Assembly: GCF_025264625.1 (NCBI RefSeq)
Contig: NZ_CP093313.1
Span: 6,386,001-6,450,000, forward strand
Length of the DNA stretch: 64,000 nucleotides
Reading direction: 5' to 3'
Source: Occallatibacter riparius
GTDB taxonomy: Bacteria > Acidobacteriota > Terriglobia > Terriglobales > Acidobacteriaceae
The translations under genes were made by a program, and so were the position numbers. Every line of letters starts with the position of its first letter. Positions within the stretch are counted from its first letter, which is position 1. Shown one piece after another: positions 16,714 through 26,146 of the stretch. The notes beneath the pieces were generated by a model. That model made no database searches. It worked only from the letters and a program-made list of their open reading frames with translations, and was not told where the DNA came from.

Positions 16714-17823
16714 CTATCGTGATGCGCGCTGGTCCGGCAGCATTGCGCCTTGCTGCATCGGCTCCGCAGCTCCCGCATACAGATGCTCGGGCCGGCCACG
16801 CTTCGCCGTGTACATCGCGCTGTCCGCCTGGCTTATCAACGCATCAAGCGAAACGTCGGCCTTGCTCTGCGCGATGCCGAAGCTCATAGAGAGTTCCGGG
16901 CCATTGCCGCGATAAGCGTTATGGCGATCGATGCTTGTCTGGAGACGGTCTCGTGCCTCAGCGGCAGCGCATTCCCCGACCCCGAAGACGACGAACTCAT
17001 CGCCACCAATCCTCGCCAGGATGTCCTGCTCACGGAAGGTGTCGCGAAGAGCGCGGGCCGCTGCGCATATCAGGCGGTCGCCGGCTTCGTGCCCCATCCC
17101 ATCATTCACCCGCTTCAAGCCGTCCACATCCGCAAACAACAACCAGTTCGCCTGACCTGATCGCTTCGTGGTCCGCAGCAGTTGGCAGGCGAGCAGCGAA
17201 AAACCGCGCCGGTTATTCAAGCCAGTTAGTTCGTCTGTCAGTGATAACTGCCGGATCTCCTCATTGGCCTTCTCCAGTTCCTTCGTGCGTTCCAGAACAC
17301 GATTCTCCAGCGTGTTGTAAAGCTGCACGTTCTCGAGGGCGACAGAGGTCGTATCCGCCAGCGCCTGCAGAATCTTCATCTGAAGCGGATCGGGCCGATA
17401 GAGACGTGCCCAGTAATTTCCGATAGCTCCCACAGGATCCTTGGCACGAATGGGTACCATCGCCAGGCTGCGCACGAAAGTTGGACGATAGGCCTCGATG
17501 GGAATCCGCGCATCCGCGAAGATGTCCTCGATGATCACCGGCGCGCGATTCATCATCACCCACCCGCTAATGCAGGTGCGCATCGGGAATCGCGAGCCCT
17601 TCCAGAGCGGCGCAATCGCATCTTCCTCGGCGTAGTAGCACTGATCGCCATCCCGCAGGACGAACGTCGCTCCATCGGCGCCCGTGAGCGTGCGCGCCGC
17701 ATGCCGCACAATCTCCATCAACCGTGGCAGGTCTCGCGCCAGCGAAATATCCTGCACCACCTGCAGCAGGAATTCCATCGCCTGGGTGTAATCGAAGCGG
17801 GCCTGGGGAATCGCAGAAGCCAT
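16714..17823 (-). CDS. GAF-GGDEF diguanylate cyclase
   Basis: 369 aa from the ATG at 17823, which has GGAGAG five bases upstream. A GAF sensor domain spans about residues 35-175, a short coiled-coil linker about 178-205, and a GGDEF domain about 205-365. The active site is intact (R-I-G-G-D-E-F), and an Arg-x-x-Asp inhibitory site stands exactly five residues before it, so product inhibition by cyclic-di-GMP is expected. The D-V-D-G-L-K-R-V-N-D substrate loop is also present. Soluble; the GAF ligand is unknown. Confidence 0.92.
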   Translation of the reverse strand: MASAIPQARFDYTQAMEFLLQVVQDISLARDLPRLMEIVRHAARTLTGADGATFVLRDGDQCYYAEEDAIAPLWKGSRFPMRTCISGWVMMNRAPVIIEDIFADARIPIEAYRPTFVRSLAMVPIRAKDPVGAIGNYWARLYRPDPLQMKILQALADTTSVALENVQLYNTLENRVLERTKELEKANEEIRQLSLTDELTGLNNRRGFSLLACQLLRTTKRSGQANWLLFADVDGLKRVNDGMGHEAGDRLICAAARALRDTFREQDILARIGGDEFVVFGVGECAAAEARDRLQTSIDRHNAYRGNGPELSMSFGIAQSKADVSLDALISQADSAMYTAKRGRPEHLYAGAAEPMQQGAMLPDQRASR

Positions 17824-18011
17824 CCAGCCTCTCCACTCTCGTTGAAATCGGGGCCCGGGGGGTGCCCGGAGGGAAGATTCGCCGGACAGGTGTTGAGTCA
17901 AGCATATCGTCTCGGAAGCTCAAAGGCCATCCAGATCATCCCGGCATTGTGCAGCGTCAGCCGTCACATACCGCAGTGATAGTGAGAGTGATAGACTCCA
18001 GCCGATAATCC

Positions 18012-19574
18012 ATGGCACATTTCAGGGCTCTCAGCGCGGCTGTCTACGGCATTGATGCCAGCCTCATCGACGTAGAAGTCGACTACAGCGGCACCACGAC
18101 CAATGAAGAACACTTCCACATGGTCGGATTGCCCGACGCCGCCGTCCGAGAAAGTCGCGACCGCGTCCGCACGGCGATCAAGAACTCGGGTTACCTCATC
18201 CCGCCAACGTTCATCACTGTCAACCTGGCCCCAGCCGACCTCAAGAAGGAAGGCTCCGGGTTCGATCTCCCCATCGCTGTCGGAATTCTCGGCGCCTACA
18301 ACGCCATCACTCTCACCGATCTGAGCCCTTTCCTGTTCGTCGGCGAACTGGGACTCGACGGAAAAGTGCGCCCTGTCCCAGGAATGCTCCCCGTCGCCAT
18401 CATGGCGCGCGAGAAGGGCATCCCCAACCTCATTCTGCCGGCAGACAACGCGCCTGAAGCCGCAGTCGTTGAGGGAGTGAACATCTACCCCGTCACTTCC
18501 CTGCTCGACGTCATCGACCTGCTCAACGGCGCAATCATGGGAACAATTCAGCGCGAGCCGTTCCGCGTATCGACTGAGAAGCTGCTCGGCGAGCTTCAGC
18601 AGTTCACCGTGGACTTCAAAGACGTGCGCGGCCAGCAGACCGCCAAGCGCGCTCTCGAAGTTGCCGCCGCCGGCAGCCACAACATATTAATGATTGGCCC
18701 GCCGGGCAGTGGTAAGACGATGCTGGCCAAGCGGCTGCCGTCGATCCTCGCTCCGCTCACATTTGATGAAGCGCTCGAAACCACCAAGATCCATTCCGTC
18801 GCCGGCGTCCTCGATGCCGCTGCGGGACTGGTCACGCACCGTCCCTTCCGCTCGCCGCACCACACCATCTCCGACGCGGGCCTCATCGGCGGCGGCATTG
18901 TGCCCAGGCCCGGTGAAGTCTCCCTCGCGCACAACGGCCTTCTCTTTCTGGACGAGCTTCCCGAGTTTCCCCGTAACGTACTCGAAGTGATGCGGCAGCC
19001 GCTCGAGGACCACACCGTGACGATTGCTCGCGCGAGCATGTCGCTCAGTTTTCCGGCGCGATTCATGCTCGCCGCCGCCATGAATCCCTGCCCGTGCGGC
19101 TACTTCAACGACAAGTCGCGCGAATGCATGTGCACCCCGCCCATGATCCAGCGCTACGTCGCTAAGATCTCTGGCCCGCTGCTCGATCGCATCGACATCC
19201 ACATTGAAGTGCCCGCGGTTCAGTACAAGGAACTCCGTGGCGGCGCCGCAGCCGAGGGTTCCTCCGAAATCCGCGACCGCGTAATGACTGCGCGCGAACG
19301 GCAGCGCGAACGCTTCCGCTCGCATGGCGAGAAGATCTACTCCAACGCCCAGATGACCACCCGGCAGATTCGCGCCTACTGCGAGTTGGGCGCCGATGCC
19401 GAGCGGCTACTTGAGCGCGCCATGCAGCAGCAGGGTCTTACAGCCCGCGCACACGACCGGATCCTTAAAGTCGCCCGCACCGTCGCCGACCTGGACGGAG
19501 CCGTGGCCGTGACGGTCTCGCATCTGGCCGAAGCGATTCAATACCGCACGCTCGACCGCAGCTATTGGTCCTGA
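18012..19574 (+). CDS. YifB/ComM-type Mg chelatase-like AAA+ ATPase
   Basis: 520 aa, full length for the family. The N-terminal ChlI-like domain (1-180) has the typical V-G-L-P-D-A-A-V-R-E-S start. Walker A is G-P-P-G-S-G-K-T (229-236), Walker B is L-L-F-L-D-E-L-P-E-F (about 313), and the C-terminal Mg_chelatase_C domain ends R-T-L-D-R-S-Y-W. In Vibrio and Haemophilus, ComM is a branch-migration helicase needed for natural transformation; no other competence gene is nearby. Divergent from the GGDEF gene. Confidence 0.92.
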   Translation: MAHFRALSAAVYGIDASLIDVEVDYSGTTTNEEHFHMVGLPDAAVRESRDRVRTAIKNSGYLIPPTFITVNLAPADLKKEGSGFDLPIAVGILGAYNAITLTDLSPFLFVGELGLDGKVRPVPGMLPVAIMAREKGIPNLILPADNAPEAAVVEGVNIYPVTSLLDVIDLLNGAIMGTIQREPFRVSTEKLLGELQQFTVDFKDVRGQQTAKRALEVAAAGSHNILMIGPPGSGKTMLAKRLPSILAPLTFDEALETTKIHSVAGVLDAAAGLVTHRPFRSPHHTISDAGLIGGGIVPRPGEVSLAHNGLLFLDELPEFPRNVLEVMRQPLEDHTVTIARASMSLSFPARFMLAAAMNPCPCGYFNDKSRECMCTPPMIQRYVAKISGPLLDRIDIHIEVPAVQYKELRGGAAAEGSSEIRDRVMTARERQRERFRSHGEKIYSNAQMTTRQIRAYCELGADAERLLERAMQQQGLTARAHDRILKVARTVADLDGAVAVTVSHLAEAIQYRTLDRSYWS

Positions 19575-19698
19575 GCACAAACGCATCGCTGATGAGCGAT
19601 CCCGACGGCCGCGCCTGGATAATAAGCCGTTCTCTATTCTCCTTCCCCTCCTTATTCCTCATTCCTCGGGTGTTACTTCCGGTCTTAAGGATTTCCCA

Positions 19699-20130
19699 AT
19701 GAGCGCCGATGACCTGTTCATCGAGATGAGAGATTCCTCATCCAACCGCGTCACGAGGGAATCCATGGAAGTCGTTCACTTGCCCGCAGGCTGGGACACA
19801 GCCGTCCTGATCGCCCCGTTCTTCGGGCTTCTTGCCTTCTGGATGTTTGGCCTTGACGAGCGGGTCGCCGCACCCAGGGACCGGAGGGCCCGCCGTCGTT
19901 TTTGCCCCACTGACCCGGATGGACGATCGGAATTTTGCGATCCAGACGGCCGGCCGGCCAGAACACGACGCAATACTCCTCCTTCTTACTCCAAAATCGC
20001 CGGGAATCCGGCACGTGAGAGTCCGCTTAAATGCCTTCCCCCCGGGACAAAGCCAATTGCGCATACCATTGAAATCAGGAGAGATATTCGCCGCACCTGC
20101 AGAGCCACCGCAGCCCGCCATTTCCGCTGA
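19699..20130 (+). CDS. Hypothetical small membrane protein (frame uncertain)
   Basis: 143 aa with AAGGA eight bases before the ATG. Residues about 33-50 form a single membrane segment ending W-M-F-G-L-D-E-R. This is followed by an Arg-rich part with a short internal repeat, D-P-D-G-R-x-x-F-C-D-P-D-G-R-P, which looks real. The last ~60 residues are less convincing: the +1 frame (19832-20155) carries an alternative protein-like stretch rich in beta-forming residues. Either the gene ends as read here, or a frameshift near 19870-19900 joins the two. No family recognised. Confidence 0.4.
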   Translation: MSADDLFIEMRDSSSNRVTRESMEVVHLPAGWDTAVLIAPFFGLLAFWMFGLDERVAAPRDRRARRRFCPTDPDGRSEFCDPDGRPARTRRNTPPSYSKIAGNPARESPLKCLPPGTKPIAHTIEIRRDIRRTCRATAARHFR

Positions 20131-20138
20131 AAAAAGTG

Positions 20139-20167
20139 TTGACCTTGGGCCGTGAGGACGGTAACCT
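20139..20167 (+). promoter_or_regulatory. Sigma-70-like promoter
   Basis: TTGACC (20139-20144), 17 bp, TAACCT (20162-20167). It lies 356 bp before rpoZ, so a transcript from here would have a very long leader or be a separate RNA. Confidence 0.5.
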
Positions 20168-20390
20168 TAAAAGTGCCAACCGAGGGTTATTGCACAGTTC
20201 GGCAAAAGGTGCGCCCATCCGTAGTTTTCCGCATCAATATAAGTGAGCTTTTGCTCGTCGAGTTGATGACGCGGTGTGTTTAACTAAGCCCGCCGCGAAC
20301 AAGGAAAAACCGGGTAGTGGATTGCCAAGCCTGATCCTGAAAACTCCTGATGATGCGTTCCGCAATGCGATGGATTGCATCAAAGGTTTT

Positions 20391-20420
20391 TGAACTGGAC
20401 GCCAGGTCTGTGCGTCTAAT
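20391..20420 (+). promoter_or_regulatory. Possible ECF-sigma type promoter before rpoZ
   Basis: TGAACT (20391-20396), 16 bp, then CGTCTAAT (20413-20420). The GAAC/CGTCTAA pairing is the pattern used by many ECF sigma factors. It is about 100 bp upstream of the rpoZ start. Tentative, from motif alone. Confidence 0.3.
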
Positions 20421-20522
20421 CCCTTGAGAGGAAAATCAAGCGGCTGCTTTTAAATGCCGCTGGCTGCACTGGCGGCATCAAGTTGTACCGGCCGGGCAGA
20501 CCGTTTGAAGGAGAAACACATA

Positions 20523-20744
20523 ATGCGTTCTGATTTGGTTTTTGGGGCACTCTCTCATGTGTCCAACCGCTACCAGCTTTGCCAGCTCGCCAGCAAGGCG
20601 ACCCGCAAGCTGCACAAGCCGAATACGCGCCTGCAGGACACCACGAACGAGGTCCTGGCCCGCTTCCGCAGCACCAACCCCGGATCTCCGGCTCCTGTTG
20701 CCGCTACTGCGGAAGAGTCCGTCGAGCAGCGCCGCGCCGCCTAA
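20523..20744 (+). CDS. rpoZ: RNA polymerase omega subunit (divergent, short)
   Basis: 73 aa from the ATG at 20523, with AGGAG about nine bases upstream. The core S-N-R-Y-Q-L-C-Q-L-A-S-K-A-T-R-K-L aligns in pattern with the omega helix (R-x-x-L-x-x-x-A-x-K-R-A-R-Q-L) and is followed by N-E-V-L. Omega stabilises the beta' subunit and assists RNA polymerase assembly. The first residues M-R-S-D-L-V-F are as I recall for acidobacterial omega; the Ala/Pro/Glu tail is variable. A terminator follows, so it is transcribed apart from rho. Confidence 0.72.
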   Translation: MRSDLVFGALSHVSNRYQLCQLASKATRKLHKPNTRLQDTTNEVLARFRSTNPGSPAPVAATAEESVEQRRAA

Positions 20745-21052
20745 AGCCGCGGCAGCAAGTTGCAAGTCACCGCTTTGAGCGGCTTTCCAGTTCGGAAAGC
20801 CGCCTTTCGGTTCCTCCTGCTACTCCCTCGACATGTACAAGCTGTTAGTATCACGGGGATACACACCGACTCTTGCGATTCGCGCGGACGGGGCTTCAGC
20901 ACGTCGCCGGCTCGCGCCTTAAATCCTCATCAGCCGGGAATCCACTGACGCCGTTGCGTTACAATGCTGCCTAGATTTCCCGCCTGATTCTGGAGCACGA
21001 TTCCTCTCCGACTTTTCTCCTCTCCACAATCAAACTCCCTCCCGCCACGCAG
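20745..21052 (+). other. 308-bp intergenic region between rpoZ and rho
   Basis: Contains the rpoZ terminator (20779-20803) and then about 250 bases with no credible gene. A TACAAT hexamer at 20960-20965 could be the -10 of the rho promoter, although no good -35 lies 16-18 bp upstream. The last 60 bases before rho are pyrimidine-rich. Confidence 0.4.
20779..20803 (+). terminator. Hairpin terminator after rpoZ
   Basis: A 10-bp perfect stem (20779-20788 with 20794-20803), five-base loop, followed by CTTTCGGTT. It is 35 bp past the rpoZ stop. Confidence 0.65.
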
Positions 21053-22309
<1,257 letters not shown>

Positions 22310-22310
22310 C

Positions 22311-22343
22311 CACCTGCGGTGGGGCCAACTGCGCCTTCGGCAC
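22311..22343. repeat. Dispersed repeat R1 copy 2
   Basis: Begins one base after the rho stop codon; the same CACCTGCGGTGGGGCC / CTGCGCCTTCGGC pattern as at 9928-9964. Confidence 0.6.
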
Positions 22344-22408
22344 CATCCGTGCCAGCCCCAGCAACAGCATCCAGCTCTGGTCAAGGTGGTCTGGAACAGA
22401 AAGCTGGC

Positions 22409-22436
22409 AAGGGCCGAGGACTCGTCCTCGGCCCTT
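22409..22436 (+). terminator. Rho-independent terminator after rho
   Basis: A 12-bp perfect stem (22409-22420 with 22425-22436), loop CTCG, followed by TATCTTT. It separates rho from the tRNA gene. Confidence 0.85.
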
Positions 22437-22555
22437 TATCTTTCACTCATCTGCGATCAACTCCGCAGTGCCTGCACACTCTTCCACAGAACCCTGCCGC
22501 CAGTACCGCAATCAGCAGAAATCCTGTTAATATTAAGGAAGTACCTTCCCTGTGT

Positions 22556-22631
22556 GGGGCTGTAGCTCAGCTGGGAGAGCGCCTCGTTCGCAACGAGGAG
22601 GCCAGCGGTTCGATCCCGCTCAGCTCCACCA
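22556..22631 (+). tRNA. tRNA-Ala (anticodon CGC)
   Basis: 76 nt including encoded CCA (22629-22631). The acceptor stem has the G3-U70 wobble pair that identifies alanine tRNAs. D-arm GCTCAGCTGGGAGAGC, anticodon stem CCTCG/CGAGG with loop TTCGCAA (anticodon CGC, reading GCG), and TTCGATC T-loop are all intact. Confidence 0.97.
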
Positions 22632-22677
22632 AATCACCGTTCCAAAATCAAACTCTCCCGCACACCATCCGTGCGCC

Positions 22678-23802
22678 TCATTCCTGCAGCAACAACGCGC
22701 TGCTCGGAATCCGCGTAGCCCGTGCGATCGGTTCCAGCAGGTACGGCAAAACCGCCATCGCAAACGGCGCCACGAGCCCTGCGATCCCGCTCGCCATCAG
22801 CTTGGAGAGCGCCGTCGCGATCCGCATCCCGCCCCGCAGCTGCGCGCCCAATCTTTGCTGATACTCCCCGACTCCGCGGCCCGCCAGCATCATCTCCGCC
22901 GCCATGCAGGCCGAGTGCATCGCGATCGCCATCCCATCGCCCGTAAACGAAGGAATGACCGCGACTTGGTCGCCAACACGCCACAGTTCGTCCGCAGAGT
23001 GCGCCAGGAACCCATACGGAATGGACGAAATCGCCATCGGCCGCTCCCACGCTGGCTCTGAGTCGGCAAGGCGCGCATCCAGCAGCGTATTGTGCTTCCG
23101 CATATGTGCCAGGAGCGCGGGCCAGCCGCCCAGTTCGCGGAACAACGAGCGCCGCGCAACAACCGACAGATTCGCCACCCCATCCTCCACTGCGACCAAC
23201 CCGCCATATCCCCCGGCAAACTGATGCAGTTCGATATGCCTTGCCAACTCGTGCGACTGCCCCGGCGCAAGACGCCAGTGCATCTTGAATCCGATCAGGT
23301 CATTCTGTACGCCGCTCGGCCGCGCCCATCCGCGGAGATCGTGCTTCCCGCTCGCCAGAAAGACGTTGTCAGCCTGCACAGTCCGGCCGTCCTCGGTATG
23401 CGCGTGCCACGCGTCGCTAGCTCGGACGAGTCTCTCGACAGCGACCCCGCCTGCGACAGCACAGCCGGAACTCTCTGCACATCGCAGCAACTGCTCATCG
23501 ATCACCGCGCGCGACAACGCCATCGCGGCAAACGGCAGCGGGGTCTCCACCACGCGAGCACCCGCCGAAAACCGCAGCCCGTTCACCTGCTGCGCTCCGT
23601 ATCGCAGCGGATCCACGCCAGCCGCACGGAGATATCCAATCGCTTCGGCGCTCAGGAATTCCCCGCAGACCTTGTGCCTCGGTCCGCGTTCGCGTTCCAG
23701 CAACAAGACCTCGCGCCCCGCCTCCGCCAGGCGCAATGCAGCCATAGATCCCGCCAGGCCGCCGCCGATCACAAGGCAATCGATCTTGGACAGCAGAATC
23801 AT
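22678..23802 (-). CDS. FAD-dependent oxidoreductase (geranylgeranyl reductase/UbiH-like)
   Basis: 374 aa from the ATG at 23802, which overlaps the TGA of the upstream methyltransferase as ATGA. The N-terminal dinucleotide motif is V-I-G-G-G-L-A-G-S (about 11-19), with R-x-K-V-C-G-E-F near 48-55, and the second FAD motif G-D-Q-V-A-V-I-P-S-F-T-G-D-G-M near 280-294. The family comprises aromatic hydroxylases and polyprenyl reductases. As third gene of the PKS operon it could hydroxylate an aromatic product, as SrsC does in Streptomyces griseus (analogy, not proof). Confidence 0.85.
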   Translation of the reverse strand: MILLSKIDCLVIGGGLAGSMAALRLAEAGREVLLLERERGPRHKVCGEFLSAEAIGYLRAAGVDPLRYGAQQVNGLRFSAGARVVETPLPFAAMALSRAVIDEQLLRCAESSGCAVAGGVAVERLVRASDAWHAHTEDGRTVQADNVFLASGKHDLRGWARPSGVQNDLIGFKMHWRLAPGQSHELARHIELHQFAGGYGGLVAVEDGVANLSVVARRSLFRELGGWPALLAHMRKHNTLLDARLADSEPAWERPMAISSIPYGFLAHSADELWRVGDQVAVIPSFTGDGMAIAMHSACMAAEMMLAGRGVGEYQQRLGAQLRGGMRIATALSKLMASGIAGLVAPFAMAVLPYLLEPIARATRIPSSALLLQE

Positions 23803-24551
23803 TTCGTTCGGCCCACACATAATCGCGCCGGCTTATACGGCAGCAGCCGATAGTCACTTTCCTTCAGCTCAGCCGCAGCGCACAATCCACGCCAGTCCTC
23901 CGCCTGAAATGCCCGCGCGAACGACACCGGCCCATCATGTTGCACAAACGGATGCAATCGCATCACGCGCGCAAACCACCCGAACAAGCGATACGGAATC
24001 GGCGCTCGCGACAGATCATTCACGAACCACCCCAATGTCGCGTGTTGCTCCATCCACCGCAGAAACCGCACCACGTCCTCATCCCAAAGATGATGCGTGA
24101 ACAGCGAACTGATCACCACATCCACAGTGCCCGCAATCGGATGATCGAACACGTCACCAGTCATCCAGCGGATCGAGCTGCCTTTAGGAGTGGCTTCCGC
24201 CGCAGTCACCGCGCTATCAGGATTCAAATCCAATCCGATGAGTTCCACCGCGATCCCGCGATCCCGCGCCCACTTCTCCACCCGCCGCAGCGCATCGCCG
24301 TATCCGCTGCCGATGTCGAGTATCCGCACCGGCCCACGCCCGCGGAGATTCAGACTATCCAGCCAATCAAGTGTCGGCCTGTACCCCAGAAACCATCGAT
24401 TCACCCGCGCCAGATCGCGAAGCGCGCCGCGTATCTCCTCGCGGCTGCACGGCTCATCCATCAATTCCGGAAACTCCACCAGATCCGCCCGTCGCGAAAA
24501 ATCTGGCTGACCACCGACCACCGACAACTGACCACTGGTTTCACGCGGCAT
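23799..24551 (-). CDS. Class I SAM-dependent methyltransferase
   Basis: 250 aa from the ATG at 24551, which lies 11 bp inside the end of the PKS gene. Motif I is I-L-D-I-G-S-G-Y-G-D (about 77-86), followed by the acidic motif II (E-L-I-G-L-D-L-N) and the D-V-V-I-S-S-L-F-T-H-H-L segment. The first ~20 codons coincide with a heptamer repeat (24509-24538), so a downstream start (GTG at 24479 or ATG at 24461) is also possible. Second gene of the three-gene operon; likely O- or C-methylation of the polyketide product (inference). Confidence 0.85.
   Translation of the reverse strand: MPRETSGQLSVVGGQPDFSRRADLVEFPELMDEPCSREEIRGALRDLARVNRWFLGYRPTLDWLDSLNLRGRGPVRILDIGSGYGDALRRVEKWARDRGIAVELIGLDLNPDSAVTAAEATPKGSSIRWMTGDVFDHPIAGTVDVVISSLFTHHLWDEDVVRFLRWMEQHATLGWFVNDLSRAPIPYRLFGWFARVMRLHPFVQHDGPVSFARAFQAEDWRGLCAAAELKESDYRLLPYKPARLCVGRTK
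24509..24538. repeat. Heptamer tandem run GACCACC, inside the methyltransferase start
   Basis: GACCACC, GACCACC, GACAACT, GACCACT and GG on the plus strand; read on the minus strand it encodes the residues Gln-Leu-Ser-Val-Val-Gly-Gly-Gln of the methyltransferase N-terminus. A relative with an octamer period is at 28640-28671. Confidence 0.65.
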
Positions 24552-25614
24552 GAAAGAGCATCGTCTCCGCGGTCACTCCCGGCCCGAACGACATCGCGCA
24601 TCCCTGCTGCCCCGCTTGCGCCTCGGCCATCACCTTCTGCAGCACAAACATCACCGTGGCGGAAGACATGTTCCCGAACCGCGATAAGATATCCCGCGAG
24701 AATCGCAGCGCGTCCGACGGCAATTCCAACCCCTGTTCCACCGCGTCCAGAATCGTGCGGCCGCCCGGATGCACCGCCCACAGATCGATCTCCTGCCGAT
24801 CGCGCCCGCGCGTCACCACCGACCCCACATCCTTCATCGCGCGCCTGATCTCTCCCGGCACCTTACCCGAGAGATGCATATCGAACCCGCCGTCTCCAAT
24901 GCGCCACGTGATCAGGTCACTGCTGTCCGGCAGCCCCACAGCGAGGAAGCTGTCGATCGCCAGGCCGGTCGGCTCAGCACTTACCAGGCTCGCCGAACAC
25001 CCATCCGCGAACAGAAGGAATGACAGCACCTGCTCCAGTTCCGTCGTCTCCTGAAAATGCAGTGAGCACAGTTCCAGATTCAGCACCAGCACCTTCGCAT
25101 CCGGCTGCGCGCGCACAATGTAGTTCGCCGACTTCAGCGCATTCACCGCCGCATAACATCCCATGAACCCGATCATGGTCCGCTCCACCGAAGGACTGAG
25201 CCCCAGATGCCGCACGATATCGAAGTCGAGCCCCGGCGCATACAAACCCGTACACGAAGTCACAATCACATGCGTAACGGCGCGCCGCTCCTCCTCCGTC
25301 ACGGCAAGCTTGTTCAGCGCACACCCAGCCAGCTTCGGCGCAAACTTCTCGAACACCTGCATGCGCCGCGCCGTCGAAGGAAAGCTGCCGGGCACATAGA
25401 TATTCTCGGCATCCTGCCATCCCTCGCCATTCGTCTTCACCGGCTCCACAAACGAGTAGCGATGATCGATAGCCGCCAGCCGCGCCATGCGCTTGAACAG
25501 GTTGCGCGTGGTGCCTTCCGGCAGCATGGTTTCGGCAAAGTCGACAAAAGCACGATGCACGTCATGCGGCGGAACTGCCGTCGCGATTCTGTTGATGAAT
25601 CCTGTATTTGTCAT
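24541..25614 (-). CDS. Type III polyketide synthase (chalcone/alkylpyrone synthase-like)
   Basis: 357 aa. The Cys-His-Asn triad is intact: Cys153 in G-F-M-G-C-Y-A-A, His282 in V-H-P-G-G-R-T-I-L-D and Asn315 in F-G-N-M-S-S-A-T. The C-terminal G-F-G-P-G-type loop appears as S-F-G-P-G-V-T-A-E. The enzyme would condense an acyl-CoA starter with malonyl-CoA to make alkylresorcinols or alkylpyrones. First gene of an operon with a methyltransferase (11-bp overlap) and an FAD enzyme (ATGA overlap), the gene order of the srsABC phenolic-lipid operon. Starter and cyclisation mode cannot be read from sequence. Confidence 0.92.
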   Translation of the reverse strand: MTNTGFINRIATAVPPHDVHRAFVDFAETMLPEGTTRNLFKRMARLAAIDHRYSFVEPVKTNGEGWQDAENIYVPGSFPSTARRMQVFEKFAPKLAGCALNKLAVTEEERRAVTHVIVTSCTGLYAPGLDFDIVRHLGLSPSVERTMIGFMGCYAAVNALKSANYIVRAQPDAKVLVLNLELCSLHFQETTELEQVLSFLLFADGCSASLVSAEPTGLAIDSFLAVGLPDSSDLITWRIGDGGFDMHLSGKVPGEIRRAMKDVGSVVTRGRDRQEIDLWAVHPGGRTILDAVEQGLELPSDALRFSRDILSRFGNMSSATVMFVLQKVMAEAQAGQQGCAMSFGPGVTAETMLFHAA

Positions 25615-26146
25615 GAGATCTCTGAGTTCCCGGGCCGATTAAAAACCTTGGCAGAGCAGGTCTTGCGCGTGGAACAGTGAGCCGGAGAGGTGCGCCCCTC
25701 CTCTATATGAACGAAGGCTCCCGAAAAGATCCCGGCTCGCGCGAGTCCGGCTCGGAGCCCGGTCCCCTCATCTTATCCCGCCCGGCATTGCCCTGCCCCT
25801 GCCTTTGACATTGCACTGACAATTCACCCCGCTTCTTTCATCGGTTCGAAACTAACTCCATCTACCGGGGTTTGTTCCTGGTGAAGCGATGCAACGCGCC
25901 GCTTGCGCACGAAGCCGGATTTGAATGACAGACATATTGATTTATCAGGTGTTTATCACCGCTTGTATACTGAAAGAGACCCTCAAGTACTTTGTCCGGG
26001 CAGGGTTTCTGGTAGAGAGCCTCAGGACCATTCAATATCCGGCGTGGAAGATCACGCCCGGCAGCCGTTTTCGTGTATCGCCGAACGGCCCCGCCGCCCG
26101 CTAGAGCGCAAGTCCGCCGCGGAGATTTGGCTGAAAGGAGGAATGT
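25615..26146. other. 532-bp divergent intergenic region (PKS operon / HAD-UbiA gene)
   Basis: No gene is supported. It contains a GC-rich inverted-repeat block (about 25728-25765), a possible plus-strand promoter (TTATCA 25942, 18 bp, TATACT 25966-25971) overlapping a GGTG-TTTAT-CACC palindrome (25948-25960), and no convincing minus-strand -35/-10 pair for the PKS operon. Regulation of both transcription units must be encoded here. Confidence 0.45.

Larger units (their letters stand above)
20131..20522 (+). other. 390-bp leader region upstream of rpoZ
   Basis: No open frame with a ribosome binding site is seen. Two promoter-like elements are present (20139-20167 and 20391-20420). The 220 bases between them contain imperfect inverted repeats such as the CAATGCGATGGATTGCATC block near 20372, so a long untranslated leader or a small RNA is possible. 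No known riboswitch motif was recognised. Confidence 0.4.
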
